Below, in pieces: positions 18,306 to 27,735 of a DNA stretch of 64,000 nt. The stretch lies in NCBI GenBank assembly GCA_019359765.1, contig JAHHGU010000012.1:62001-126000 (forward strand), given 5' to 3'. How positions within the stretch are numbered: position 1 is the first letter of the stretch; every line of letters begins with the position of its first letter. The notes beneath the pieces are model-generated. The model was not told the origin of the DNA. It made no database searches and was given only the letters and a program-made list of their open reading frames with translations. Both the position numbers and the translations under genes were made by a program. This DNA is from Aphanothece sp. CMT-3BRIN-NPC111. GTDB lineage: Bacteria; Cyanobacteriota; Cyanobacteriia; Cyanobacteriales; JAHHGU01.

Positions 18306-19979
18306 TTAATGCGATGCTTCTACAGGCATTTCTCCTCCAGGTGTGCGGAGATTTTCCACCATTTCTTGGATGTGTAGTGGTGGTGGTGGGGTGAGACGAG
18401 AAACCACCCAAGTCACAACAAAGTTGATCGCCATACCTAAGGTGCCAATTCCTTCAGGCGATACCCCAAAAAACCAGGCAGGCATCCCATAGAATTTGAC
18501 ACCGATAATGTAGAAGGCGGTGAAGAATAAACCTGTTAATAGTCCTGCGATCGCACCTTCTCGATTTGTGCGCTTATCAAATATTCCCAACAGAATAATT
18601 GGGAAAAAGCTAGCGGCGGCTAAACCGAAGGCAAAAGCCACTACTTGCGCCACAAAACCTGGGGGATTAATTCCAAAGTACCCGGCAATGGCGATCGCAA
18701 ATCCGATCATAATTCGACCTACCATCACCCGCAGAGCTTCGGAAGCTCCAGGATTAATAATCCGGTAGTAAACATCATGGGCTACAGCACTCGATATGAC
18801 TAACAGCAATCCCGATGCAGTAGATAAAGCTGCTGCTAGTCCTCCTGTAGCTACTAAAGCTATTACCCAAGGAGCTAACTTTGCTACTTCAGGGGTAGAT
18901 AAAACGATGATATCCTTATCGATCTCAATCTCATTCGTCTTTTGATCGGGGGTTAACTGGATAACTCCATTCCCATTTTTGTCTTCAAACTGTAACAACT
19001 TGGTGTTTTCCCACTTTTTCGCCCAGTCAAGTTGATGAATCTGCTCAAGAGTTTTGTTATGCAAACTGCCAATCAGGTTATAGCGGGCAAAGCTAGCTAG
19101 AGCAGGAGCTGTAGTATATAGGATAGCGATCAATAACAAAGCCCAACCAGCTGAGTAACGTGCAGCACGCACATTAGGTACAGTATAAAAACGGACGAGA
19201 ATATGAGGCAGTCCAGCTGTGCCTACCATCAGGGCAATGGTACTAAACAAAACATCTAATTGTGACTGGTTAGCAAACGGTTTGGTGTACTCCTGGAAAC
19301 CGAGATCGGTTTGGATTTGATTAAGCTTCTCAACGATATCGCTGAAAGTGAAAGCTAGCTGAGGAATCGGATTGCCAGTCAGGAACAGGGAGATGGCGAT
19401 CGCTGGAATTAGGTAAGCCGCTATCAAAACTACATATTGTGCTACTTGCGTCCACGTAATGCCTTTCATTCCTCCCAACACTGAGAAAAAGGCAACGATT
19501 ACCATGCCAAGGATTACTCCCGTGTTGATATCTACTTGCAGGAAGCGGCTGAAGACAATGCCTACACCGCGCATTTGTCCTGCCACATAGGTCATGGAAA
19601 TGAAGATTGCGGCAATCACTGCTACCACACGGGCAGAGTTAGAGTAATAGCGATCGCCTACGAAGTCCGGTACTGTGTACTTGCCAAACTTACGCAGATA
19701 AGGCGCTAGCAACAAAGCTAACAGCACATAGCCACCAGTCCAACCCATTAAGTAAACTGAGCCATCATAGCCTAGAACGGAAATCACCCCTGCCATTGAG
19801 ATAAACGAAGCTGCTGACATCCAATCAGCCGCTGTAGCTGCACCGTTAGCGAGTGAGGGCACACCACGCCCTGCTACGAAAAAGTCTGCACTGCCTTTAA
19901 CACGAGATTGCCAACCGATATAGAGGTAGGCAATGAAGGATAGACCAACAAATAAAATAGTCCAGATTTCAACAGACAT
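18306..19979 (-). CDS. Sodium:solute symporter, large subunit (SSS family)
   Basis: A 557-residue SSS-family transporter with about 13 hydrophobic segments. Typical stretches are FVAGRGVPSLANGAATAADWMSAASF near residue 30 and SVLGGMKGITWTQVAQY. It belongs with the DUF4212 small-subunit partner just upstream (10 nt apart), a pairing of sodium/organic acid symporters resembling acetate permease. A hydrophilic loop around residues 325-360 contains DKNGNGVIQL, which resembles an EF-hand calcium loop. The substrate cannot be read from the sequence. Confidence 0.88.
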   Translation of the reverse strand: MSVEIWTILFVGLSFIAYLYIGWQSRVKGSADFFVAGRGVPSLANGAATAADWMSAASFISMAGVISVLGYDGSVYLMGWTGGYVLLALLLAPYLRKFGKYTVPDFVGDRYYSNSARVVAVIAAIFISMTYVAGQMRGVGIVFSRFLQVDINTGVILGMVIVAFFSVLGGMKGITWTQVAQYVVLIAAYLIPAIAISLFLTGNPIPQLAFTFSDIVEKLNQIQTDLGFQEYTKPFANQSQLDVLFSTIALMVGTAGLPHILVRFYTVPNVRAARYSAGWALLLIAILYTTAPALASFARYNLIGSLHNKTLEQIHQLDWAKKWENTKLLQFEDKNGNGVIQLTPDQKTNEIEIDKDIIVLSTPEVAKLAPWVIALVATGGLAAALSTASGLLLVISSAVAHDVYYRIINPGASEALRVMVGRIMIGFAIAIAGYFGINPPGFVAQVVAFAFGLAAASFFPIILLGIFDKRTNREGAIAGLLTGLFFTAFYIIGVKFYGMPAWFFGVSPEGIGTLGMAINFVVTWVVSRLTPPPPLHIQEMVENLRTPGGEMPVEASH

Positions 19980-19988
19980 GATGCACCC

Positions 19989-20243
19989 CTACTCATCGAT
20001 ATCGTATTTGCGGTCTAACTTATCCATCTGCACGGCATAGATGAAAATCAGTACTACGAAAATTAAGATCGAACCCTGTTGTGCCATCCAAAAGCCAAAG
20101 GGTAGACCACCAATACGCAAAGCGTTTAATGGTTGCACCAATAAGATACTAAAGACAATTGACACCAGTGCCCAAACAATCAGGAGATTCCTGATTAAAG
20201 CTTTGTTAGCACGCCAGTAGGCTTGACGGTTTTTTAGATCCAT
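19989..20243 (-). CDS. DUF4212 symporter small subunit
   Basis: An 84-residue protein with two transmembrane segments, starting at ATG 20243 (MDLKNRQAYWRANKALIRNL); the longer frame to 20294 adds a tail not seen in the family. DUF4212 proteins are the small subunit of a two-component sodium symporter. The stop is 10 nt before the large subunit start, indicating one transcript. Confidence 0.88.
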   Translation of the reverse strand: MDLKNRQAYWRANKALIRNLLIVWALVSIVFSILLVQPLNALRIGGLPFGFWMAQQGSILIFVVLIFIYAVQMDKLDRKYDIDE

Positions 20244-20515
20244 AATGTTTTTCACAGATGAGTATGACTTGATTAGATTATCAGAAGTGGTCAATATCTG
20301 CCTTAAAGGTGAGGGCGTAGGGTGCGGGTTTCATCCAATGCTCGTAGCGTACCCGTTGGCTCTCGAGGAGCGCGTAGCGCATTCGAGCGTCGAGGGCTGT
20401 TCGCTGTACCCTACACCCCATACCTCACACTCGGTCTCAACAGACAACTTAGGTGCGTAAGTCCTAAGATATAGAATGTGATGTTAAGAAGTGTTAGTAA
20501 GGTATATTTTGATTC

Positions 20516-21076
20516 ATGGATGCTCAAGAGTTTTTCCAGCTAAGTGCTGGTAAGTGGTTTTCACAACGAACCAGTCACCATCTAGCTTTCAAACAATCAG
20601 AAAGTGGCAAGTCAGACATTATAATTGAGATGCTCGCGCAGGACGATCCGGAAATTATTAAGCTCTGCGAACAGTATCAAATTGACCCGGCTTTAGCTTG
20701 GGGTGGCGCTCGCGTAGGCTGGAACGGCACGATGGAATGGGATGAAGAGAAACACACTGGTTCTACGGTGATGGTGCCGATTGCTGACCCAGATAAACCG
20801 AATGAAGGCAAGCTGCTACGTGAGGTCGGCTATGCAGAAAAGACACCAGTTGCTGGTCGCTACATCATCGGCAGCGATGACGCGATGACGCTGATTACTG
20901 AGTATGAAACGATGTACTCAGAAGAGCGCATTTGGTTTGCCAGTAATAACTTGCGGCTACGAACCAGTATTCTGAAGCGATTTGGCGGTTTTAGCATGGC
21001 TTCTTTTTGCTCTGAAATTCGTATGGGCGGCACACAGCCCCCGGAAAAGGCAACAGACGCCGCTGCTAGTGTTTAG
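20516..21076 (+). CDS. CpcS/CpeS-type phycobiliprotein lyase
   Basis: A 186-residue lipocalin-fold chromophore lyase of the CpcS/CpeS family, which attaches phycocyanobilin or a related bilin to the conserved cysteine of phycobiliprotein subunits. The N-terminal [20 protein letters not shown] is diagnostic, and [13 protein letters not shown] is also conserved. It is monocistronic. Which phycobiliprotein it serves cannot be told from the sequence alone. Confidence 0.88.
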   Translation: MDAQEFFQLSAGKWFSQRTSHHLAFKQSESGKSDIIIEMLAQDDPEIIKLCEQYQIDPALAWGGARVGWNGTMEWDEEKHTGSTVMVPIADPDKPNEGKLLREVGYAEKTPVAGRYIIGSDDAMTLITEYETMYSEERIWFASNNLRLRTSILKRFGGFSMASFCSEIRMGGTQPPEKATDAAASV

Positions 21077-21234
21077 ACGCTGGTGCTATACGTGCTTAGG
21101 TTCCTCCGGAACACGCTGCACGAACGGCGATCGCACTTTAACTGCAAGTGAAATGCCCGACACATCCCCTGCCTTGAAACCCCGTGTAAGTTAAAATTCA
21201 AGCAGGATGGGCATTTCAACAACCCAGCTACTGC

Positions 21235-21975
21235 ATGATTGAAACACTGCAAACTCAACTTTACGAACTAGCACAATTTGCCAACGCCCTCGTCTCTAGT
21301 CAGCTAACCCACCTTAGTTGGGCTAGTATCGGTGTCATTTTTGCTGCCGGATTGCTCACCAGCCTGACACCCTGTATGCTTTCCATGCTGCCGATTACCA
21401 TTGGCTACATCGGGGGATATGAAACCAAAAGCCGCGTCCAATCAGCTATTCAATCAGCTTGGTTTTCTTTGGGATTGGCAACTACACTAGCCGGATTGGG
21501 AATTTTTGCCGCTTTTGTGGGACAAGTCTATGGTCAAGTGGGAGTTGGTTTGCCGATTATCGTCAGCGTCGTGGCAATCTTGATGGGGCTGAATTTACTG
21601 GAAGCATTACCCATACAGTTGCCCTCGTTTGGTGGTACAGAGTGGATCTCTAAAGACTTACCTCGTGGAGTGCGTTCTTATCTGCTGGGCTTAACATTTG
21701 GCTTGGTGGCTTCCCCTTGCAGTACGCCCGTTTTGGCAACATTACTGTCTTGGGTTGCTGCGACGCAAGACTTAATTTTAGGCGGCGTTTTGCTGTTGTC
21801 TTACACAGCCGGATATGTCGCCCCGTTGATATTAGCTGGTACGTTTACTGCTGCCATCAAAAAATTGCTAGAGTTGCGTCGGTGGTCTGGTTGGATTAAT
21901 CCAGTCAGCGGTGCTTTATTGGTGGGATTTGGTGTATTCTCACTGCTGTCTCGGATTCCGGTAGGAATTTTTTAA
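21235..21975 (+). CDS. ccdA: Cytochrome c biogenesis protein CcdA
   Basis: A 246-residue membrane protein with six predicted helices that carries reducing power across the thylakoid membrane for apocytochrome c haem ligation (system II). The redox cysteines are in LTPCMLSMLPI and in SPCSTPVLAT. It precedes ccs1 by 4 nt, the usual cyanobacterial pair. Confidence 0.93.
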   Translation: MIETLQTQLYELAQFANALVSSQLTHLSWASIGVIFAAGLLTSLTPCMLSMLPITIGYIGGYETKSRVQSAIQSAWFSLGLATTLAGLGIFAAFVGQVYGQVGVGLPIIVSVVAILMGLNLLEALPIQLPSFGGTEWISKDLPRGVRSYLLGLTFGLVASPCSTPVLATLLSWVAATQDLILGGVLLLSYTAGYVAPLILAGTFTAAIKKLLELRRWSGWINPVSGALLVGFGVFSLLSRIPVGIF

Positions 21976-21979
21976 TTAA

Positions 21980-23374
21980 ATGGCTGCAAACAATTCATTT
22001 TTATCAAACTTAGCCTCTACTCCTAAACGGTTTTTTCGGCAGGAGTTGTTGCCATTACTGGCAGATTTGCGGCTGGCGATTATGTTGCTACTGGCGATCG
22101 CATTTTTCAGCATCTCTGGCACTGTAATTGAACAGGGGCAATCTCCGGCTTTCTACCAGTTTAACTATCCAGAACATCCCGCCCTGTTTGGTTTCCTGAC
22201 TTGGAAAGTAATCCAGGTAATTGGATTGGATCATGTTTACCGTACTTGGTGGTTTTTGTCAATACTTATTTTATTTGGCAGCAGCTTAACCGCTTGTACT
22301 TTTACCCGTCAGTTTCCAGCTTTAACAGCGGCACGTCGGTGGAAATTTTACGACCAACCGCGCCAGTTTCAGAAATTAGCTTTGAGTACAGAACTAGACG
22401 CTGGTGGAGAAACGTTGCAGGTAACGTCTCTAGAAACCCTAACCCAGCAGTTGCAACAGCGGCGTTATCGCGTTTTTCAAGAAGGGGATAAACTTTATGC
22501 CCGTAAGGGAATAGTTGGGCGCATTGGCCCGATTGTGGTTCATGCCAGTATGTTAATGATTCTGGCTGGGGCGATTTTGGGGGCGATGACTGGCTTTGTT
22601 GCCCAGGAACTAGTTCCTAGCGGCGATAGGTTTCAGGTAAAAAACATCGTGGATGCTGGACCTTGGGCAGAACCGCAAATTCCTAAAGATTGGTCAGTGG
22701 GGGTAAATCGTTTCTGGATTGATTACACGCCAACAGGCAGTATTGATCAGTTTTACTCTGATTTATCGGTTCTGGACAATGAGGGAAAAGAGGTAGATCG
22801 TCAGACAATTCATGTTAATAAACCCCTGCGTTATCGGGGAGTGACATTTTATCAGACTGATTGGGCGATCGCCGCAGCTCAAGTGCGACTGAATAAAAGC
22901 CCAATTTTTCAGTTGCAGATGGTGCAGCTAGATACTGGCGGTAAAGGGCGCATCTGGGGAACTTGGATTCCCACTAAGCCAGATTTAAGTGAGGGCGTTT
23001 CCCTGGTGGCAAAAGATTTGCAGGGCACAATGTTTGTTTATGACAACAGCGGTAAATTAATTTCTACTGTCCGCCGTGGTATGGGAATACAAGTCAATGG
23101 GGTAACGCTAACTATTGTCGATCTGATTGGTAGCACGGGCTTGCAAATTAAAGCCGATCCAGGTATCCCCCTCGTCTATACTGGCTTTGGCTTGCTTATG
23201 TTAAGCGTGATGATGAGCTACGTTTCGCACTCGCAGGTTTGGGCATTGCAAAAAGAGGGACGTCTTTATGTAGGTGGCAGAACTAATCGCGCTCAAGTTA
23301 CGTTTGAGAGAGAAATGATCGACATTTTAGAGCGGCTGGAAATGCCATTGGCTCAGGAGAAAGCGATCGCGTAG
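21980..23374 (+). CDS. ccs1: Cytochrome c biogenesis protein Ccs1 (ResB/CcsB)
   Basis: A 464-residue ResB-family protein that works with CcsA in haem delivery and ligation to c-type cytochromes such as cytochrome f and c6. Three N-terminal transmembrane helices, a large lumenal domain with [20 protein letters not shown] and a last helix ([14 protein letters not shown]) fit the family. It follows ccdA by 4 nt. HIP1 and repeated GTAGCG sequence immediately follow the stop. Confidence 0.93.
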   Translation: MAANNSFLSNLASTPKRFFRQELLPLLADLRLAIMLLLAIAFFSISGTVIEQGQSPAFYQFNYPEHPALFGFLTWKVIQVIGLDHVYRTWWFLSILILFGSSLTACTFTRQFPALTAARRWKFYDQPRQFQKLALSTELDAGGETLQVTSLETLTQQLQQRRYRVFQEGDKLYARKGIVGRIGPIVVHASMLMILAGAILGAMTGFVAQELVPSGDRFQVKNIVDAGPWAEPQIPKDWSVGVNRFWIDYTPTGSIDQFYSDLSVLDNEGKEVDRQTIHVNKPLRYRGVTFYQTDWAIAAAQVRLNKSPIFQLQMVQLDTGGKGRIWGTWIPTKPDLSEGVSLVAKDLQGTMFVYDNSGKLISTVRRGMGIQVNGVTLTIVDLIGSTGLQIKADPGIPLVYTGFGLLMLSVMMSYVSHSQVWALQKEGRLYVGGRTNRAQVTFEREMIDILERLEMPLAQEKAIA

Positions 23375-23773
23375 CGTGTTGCGGAGCAACGTATCGCTCT
23401 TAACGTTTGAACGCACCACTTAGCAGTAATATCGTGTCCGGTTGCATCGATAGCGTAAACAGCAGGGCACAAGGGGACAAGGGGAAGGAGTTAGCCTCCA
23501 TACACAACCGATGCTACCGGAATTGATATAACACAATAGCGTCTATATATTCGGACACTCGAATTTTCAATGTCTTTTCTCTTGTCATGTGACTGCACTT
23601 GAGCCTACAATTACTGAATATGCCACAGGTAGAATAACCGCGAGGACGTGCAAAAGATTCGTCAAATCACACGGCTGCCTAGAAAATAATAATAGCTAGC
23701 CGCCTTTAATCCTCATACTGCATTATTAGGAGCATTTATAGGCGGTGTTTCACACCAGGGCAAGGTGACAATA
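23375..23773. other. 399-nt intergenic region, no gene seen
   Basis: The region starts with a short imperfect inverted repeat around AGCGTGTTGCGGAGCAACGTATCGCT. It has no convincing reading frame, RNA or mobile element. Confidence 0.5.
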
Positions 23774-24220
23774 GTGGCGCACACTTTTTTATTGGAACCA
23801 GGACGCTGGACGCTTGAGGGAAATTGGCTAGAGCGGAACGAGATGCCCATTACCGTGAAAGGCAAAACCTTAGTGGCTTGGGGCCGAGAAAACTGGTTCA
23901 CAATGGTCACGAAGCTAGTGTTCCCTGGCAGCGATCGCGAGGAAATTTCCTTTCAGTATAAAGGGCGTCTTGATATTGGAGAACGTCAGTATACCTTTGT
24001 CCTACAGCACAGTCTTTTAGGTCGAGTTGAGGGCGAGGGCTGGCTAGCACAGCAATCAATTGTGCAGCGCTACTGGGTACTGGGCGATCGCCAACGGCGC
24101 AACGGCTTTGAAACCTTCTATAGGTTGAATGACAACACCTATTACCTCTCCAGTGGCATCATAGCGGTTAATTATTTAACTAGCACTATGGAGGCAACTC
24201 TAGAGCGTCAGGGAGAATGA
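23774..24220 (+). CDS. Conserved hypothetical protein
   Basis: A 148-residue soluble protein, mostly beta strands, with regular polar/hydrophobic alternation (SREEISFQYKGRLD, QYTFVLQHSLLGRVEGEG). I prefer GTG 23774 because AAGG lies 8 nt upstream; GTG 23765 is also in frame. It resembles small lipocalin-like cyanobacterial proteins of unknown function but has no motif I can name. Confidence 0.65.
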   Translation: MAHTFLLEPGRWTLEGNWLERNEMPITVKGKTLVAWGRENWFTMVTKLVFPGSDREEISFQYKGRLDIGERQYTFVLQHSLLGRVEGEGWLAQQSIVQRYWVLGDRQRRNGFETFYRLNDNTYYLSSGIIAVNYLTSTMEATLERQGE

Positions 24221-24360
24221 TATTAATTAGGTGGGTGCAATTAAAAAACGTATGTTGGGATTGTTAGTAGGAGCGTAGGAACACAGCAGTTCCGTGTAGA
24301 AACGCGGAAACGGTAACGCCAAGATGTTCCCAACTGCTCTAAGGTATGGGAGCCTGCAAA

Positions 24361-25887
24361 ATGACAACAGACCCCAATAATGGTCGCTTACTCGCCAACC
24401 GCTATCAACTTGTAGAGTTGGTAGGCAAAGGTTCAATGGGTCGGGTTTATCAAGCTAAAGATATGTTATTGGGAGGTGTAACGGTAGCAGTAAAGTTTCT
24501 CTCCCAGACAATCTTGGATCAGACAAAGCGCGATCGCTTTGCCCGAGAAGCTACGATCTGCGCCGTATTAGGTGAAAAAAGCATTCACATTGTCCGAGTT
24601 AGAGACTATGGCGTAGACGAAATGGAAATTCCATTCTACGTCATGGAATTTCTTCAAGGAAAAAACCTTAAAAATATTATCAAACAGCGCCCCCTGTCCT
24701 TGCCCCGGTTCCTGAGTATGTCTCGCCAAATTTGTTTGGGGCTACAGTGCGCTCACCAAGGCATAATTATTGACGGCATCCTCTGCCCAATTATTCACCG
24801 GGATATTAAGCCCAGCAATATTCTCGTCGTTCAAGACAGCAGTTTAGGAGAATTAGTCAAAATTTTCGACTTTGGGATTGCCAAGCTTCAGTCCGACGAC
24901 ACCCCATCTCCCTCGTTTATGGGCACCCTAGCCTATAGTTCACCAGAACAAATTGAGGGCAAGCAACTAGACAATCGCTCAGACATTTATAGCCTCGGTG
25001 TAATGATGTTTGAGATGCTGACTGGCGAGATTCCCGTCATGGCAGAAACTCATTCCTTTGCTGGTTGGTACAAAGCCCATCATTATCAACCCCCGAAATC
25101 ATTTAAGTCAGTTAACGCTACTCTGAAATTGCCGTCAGCGATAGAAGACTTGGTGATGAGTTGTTTAGCCAAATCCCCAAGCGATCGCCCCCCAAGCGCC
25201 GCTGATATTCTAGAGACATTAGAAACTCTGGAGGAACGCTTTAGCAAGAGGCGAAAACCACCTCAGCGTTTTGAAGAAGCTCTTTCCCAAACGTCAGTCA
25301 TTGCTGAACCAAAACAAACGCTTGCCCTTTCAGCTGAGAAAATCTGTCAGCAGGCTTCCTGGCCGAAAGACAAACCATTAGCAGAAATTGTCTTTCCCCA
25401 TCTACTTCCTACAAGCCAGGAGGCGTTACCAACGCTGTGGATTATGCTTCCCAAGCAAGAGATTCTGAATCGCCACATTAGCACACGCTACAATCAGTTT
25501 CTCTTTTTGATGTCTCCCCATCCTATGATGCTGTGGATTACTACTCTCCACAACCGCCCATACGGTCCTCGCTGGCTCCCTTGCTATTTGGATCTGAAGA
25601 CGGCTTTTGGTCAGAAAATAACCCGACTTCTGGCAGTAACTGGAAGTTACCATTTGTTATTATTTGCTCTGGAGGAACCCCAACGCTGTATTAATGTGAT
25701 GACCTCAACCATCGCCTCACCTCAATGCCAATTGCTGCAAGAGTGGGCAAATACCAGCCAGACGTTGATATCAGTTGCTGGGCCTACTATGAGTAAAACA
25801 CTGCTGAAGCAAGAGTTTGAGAAGCTTAAACCCAAGATTCTGATGAAGCTAGAAGGTATGCATACGGAATCGGATCTCTCAGGTTGA
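24361..25887 (+). CDS. Serine/threonine protein kinase (Hanks type)
   Basis: A 508-residue kinase, starting at ATG 24361 (MTTDPNNGRLLANRY), with an in-frame ATG at 24346 as alternative. All catalytic motifs are present: glycine loop GKGSMGRVYQ, lysine VAVKFL, HRDIKPSN, DFG in IFDFGIAK, and SPEQ. The kinase domain ends near residue 290, and about 200 C-terminal residues form an unrecognised domain without a transmembrane segment, so the protein is probably cytosolic. The stop codon lies inside a small hairpin (see 25882-25982). Confidence 0.9.
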   Translation: MTTDPNNGRLLANRYQLVELVGKGSMGRVYQAKDMLLGGVTVAVKFLSQTILDQTKRDRFAREATICAVLGEKSIHIVRVRDYGVDEMEIPFYVMEFLQGKNLKNIIKQRPLSLPRFLSMSRQICLGLQCAHQGIIIDGILCPIIHRDIKPSNILVVQDSSLGELVKIFDFGIAKLQSDDTPSPSFMGTLAYSSPEQIEGKQLDNRSDIYSLGVMMFEMLTGEIPVMAETHSFAGWYKAHHYQPPKSFKSVNATLKLPSAIEDLVMSCLAKSPSDRPPSAADILETLETLEERFSKRRKPPQRFEEALSQTSVIAEPKQTLALSAEKICQQASWPKDKPLAEIVFPHLLPTSQEALPTLWIMLPKQEILNRHISTRYNQFLFLMSPHPMMLWITTLHNRPYGPRWLPCYLDLKTAFGQKITRLLAVTGSYHLLLFALEEPQRCINVMTSTIASPQCQLLQEWANTSQTLISVAGPTMSKTLLKQEFEKLKPKILMKLEGMHTESDLSG

Positions 25888-25982
25888 CATCCTCTGCAAC
25901 CTATAGTTTTACGAAATCGGAGATTTTAGTTATTACAAAAAAGTTTTGATTAAGCTCATCCCCACGGATGAATCCGGGGGAT
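25882..25982. mobile_element. Possible non-autonomous IS200/IS605-like remnant (two hairpins)
   Basis: A small hairpin (GGTTG 25882-25886 with CAACC 25897-25901) and a strong one (ATCCCC-A-CGGAT-GA-ATCCG-GGGGAT, 25958-25982) bound an AT-rich stretch of about 55 nt. Subterminal hairpins of this kind are typical of IS200/IS605 ends and their short derivatives. There is no transposase. The left hairpin overlaps the kinase stop codon. Confidence 0.4.
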
Positions 25983-26588
25983 AACGCGATAGTAGTTAGT
26001 CATTAGCTGTTAGCTGCATTTTCTACTAACGAAAAACGGGCGGCGGCGATTCATCCCCATCCCCTCCGTGGATCAGGGCTGATTTATTCTCATGGTAGAA
26101 AAATTTTTCACTTGAGGAAACCAGACTTGGGGGGGTTTGATCGGTTCGATGCTTATTTATTCTTTCTAGACAATGAAGTAGCCCTGCTCCGTGGGCGGCA
26201 ACAATGTCCCTCCCACGGAGGTAACGAATAGGTGAATCAATTTTGGATTTGAGATTTGGGATTGACCCCAAATGGTTGGGGCTTGAAACCTTTTTCTTTT
26301 TTGGTTAAAACTTATAACTATTGAAATTTTTCTACCAAGCCATTCCAGACTTACAAGTCTTATGGCTACGTCTAATTATTAAATTTACACGCTCTGATTA
26401 AAAATCTAATGTTTATGTTCATTTAATTCAGATCCGCTGTGCTTGCAAAATAATTAAACAAGCAGTTATTTGAAACTCAATAGCCTAGACCCACCTTTGA
26501 TATGAAGTTGACGCCCCAGCATCCCCAGCCCTTTTCCGCCGTGGAACGGAGCAAGAGACGGAGGTCGCCCACCGCAATAAGGGAGGCT
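25888..26588. other. 701-nt intergenic region with several repeats
   Basis: No gene is seen between the kinase and nblA. The region holds the hairpin pair at its left end, a copy of a dispersed repeat at 26112-26190, and a 9-bp inverted repeat CTCCGTGGG/CCCACGGAG at 26187-26220. It appears to be an accumulation site for small repeats. Confidence 0.6.
26112..26190. repeat. Dispersed repeat, copy related to the one inside the NRPS gene
   Basis: Begins TTGAGGAAACCAG, contains a G7 tract, then TTTGATCGGTTCGATGC and CAATGAAGTAGC. The same order of elements occurs at 33462-33600 in the same orientation, where an extra block of G/C homopolymers lies in the middle. Boundaries are approximate because they come from comparing only two copies. 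Confidence 0.65.
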
Positions 26589-26786
26589 CTACTCAAATTG
26601 AGAATTGGGTTCTAGACCCCATTGGTGCTTGAGAAGATTCTTGTAGGTTGCTTCCCGCATCATCATTTGTTTGTAAAGCTGGACTAAAAACTCTTGAGCT
26701 TGTTCGCGGCTCATATTATGCACCTGGCTTTCAAAGGACCGGATGCTGAATTGTTGTTCCAGAGAAAGTTCGATGGGCTGATACAT
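26589..26786 (-). CDS. nblA: Phycobilisome degradation protein NblA
   Basis: A 65-residue NblA, the adaptor that triggers phycobilisome breakdown under nitrogen or other starvation by linking phycobiliproteins to the Clp protease. The pattern LSLEQQFSIRSFESQV followed by MSREQAQEFLVQLYKQ is diagnostic, and the length is normal. A reasonable promoter lies upstream. It is monocistronic. Confidence 0.93.
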   Translation of the reverse strand: MYQPIELSLEQQFSIRSFESQVHNMSREQAQEFLVQLYKQMMMREATYKNLLKHQWGLEPNSQFE

Positions 26787-26882
26787 AGCTAACTCCTACT
26801 TAAGAGATAGAGGATGGATTGATTGTCCAAGAGCAGAGCTGGTAAAGGATTCGTATCGTTGAGACGGTAATTGTGTTCTTCT

Positions 26883-26912
26883 ATATTAAGAATAATAACA
26901 ATCATTTGACAA
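26883..26912 (-). promoter_or_regulatory. Candidate nblA promoter
   Basis: On the minus strand, TTGTCA (26907-26912) and TAATAT (26883-26888) are separated by 18 nt, about 95 nt upstream of the nblA start. The remainder of the 389-nt region between nblA and ruvC contains no gene I can support. Confidence 0.45.
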
Positions 26913-27175
26913 AGTACCCATCCGTCTAAATAGGTAATTTGGGTAAACCAAAAGATGAAGATTACTCTCCAAGGTTTCGTTAGAGGATGGAAGTAGTTTT
27001 ATCAGCTGGCCACTAACAAAATTGCTCAAGATGAACAAATAGTTAAGTATATGTACTTAAGTAGCCATCGTCACTTCTGCCTTTACTGGCTGTTGTGAAT
27101 GCCAGTGGTTAAGCTGTGAAGCTTATTGACGTGTATGTTAGGACTGAGCGGGTGATGGGAAGAGAGAATTTAATA

Positions 27176-27706
27176 ATGGAAAAGCGAATTTTAGGATTAG
27201 ACCCAGGGCTGGCAAGCTTAGGATTTGGAGCAATTGTGTGCCACACGGCAGATTGCCTCGCTGTGGCGGCAGGCAGTAAAGCCAACAGCAAAGTCAAGCC
27301 GATAGCCGATCCAGTTCATATGCTTGATTTTGGCGTCATCCAGACACAAGCACGTACCGAGATCGGAAAGCGGCTCTGTACGATTTACGAAGATTTGCAC
27401 ACCCTAATGCAGCAGTTACAACCGGATCTGGTCGCGGTTGAAAAACTGTTTTTTTATCGGATGGGGAATACGATTGCGGTGGCGCAGGCACGGGGCGTGG
27501 TGATGTTAGTGTTGGCGCAGCACAGCGTTCCTTTTGTTGAGTTTACACCAGCGCAAATTAAACAAGCGTTGACCGGATATGGCAATGCAGATAAGTACGA
27601 AGTGCAAGAAGCGGTGGCGCGAGAGTTGAATTTAGAGCAAATTCCTAAGCCAGACGACGCTTCTGACGCGCTGGCGGCGGCATTAACAGCCTGGTTTCAG
27701 TACTAG
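27176..27706 (+). CDS. ruvC: Holliday junction endonuclease RuvC
   Basis: A 176-residue RuvC that resolves Holliday junctions with RuvAB. ATG 27176 gives [18 protein letters not shown], aligning the first catalytic Asp; an upstream in-frame GTG at 27116 would add 20 residues unlike the family. Other catalytic acidic residues are in VAVEKLFF and in [13 protein letters not shown]. It is followed by a convergent SDR gene. Confidence 0.93.
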   Translation: MEKRILGLDPGLASLGFGAIVCHTADCLAVAAGSKANSKVKPIADPVHMLDFGVIQTQARTEIGKRLCTIYEDLHTLMQQLQPDLVAVEKLFFYRMGNTIAVAQARGVVMLVLAQHSVPFVEFTPAQIKQALTGYGNADKYEVQEAVARELNLEQIPKPDDASDALAAALTAWFQY

Positions 27707-27735
27707 AGTTATAAGGTGAACGAACTAGCGGAACT

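Noticed and set aside
26140..26150. GGTTCGATGC resembling a tRNA T-loop
   Set aside because: It is part of a dispersed repeat, has no acceptor or anticodon stem around it, and is not a tRNA.
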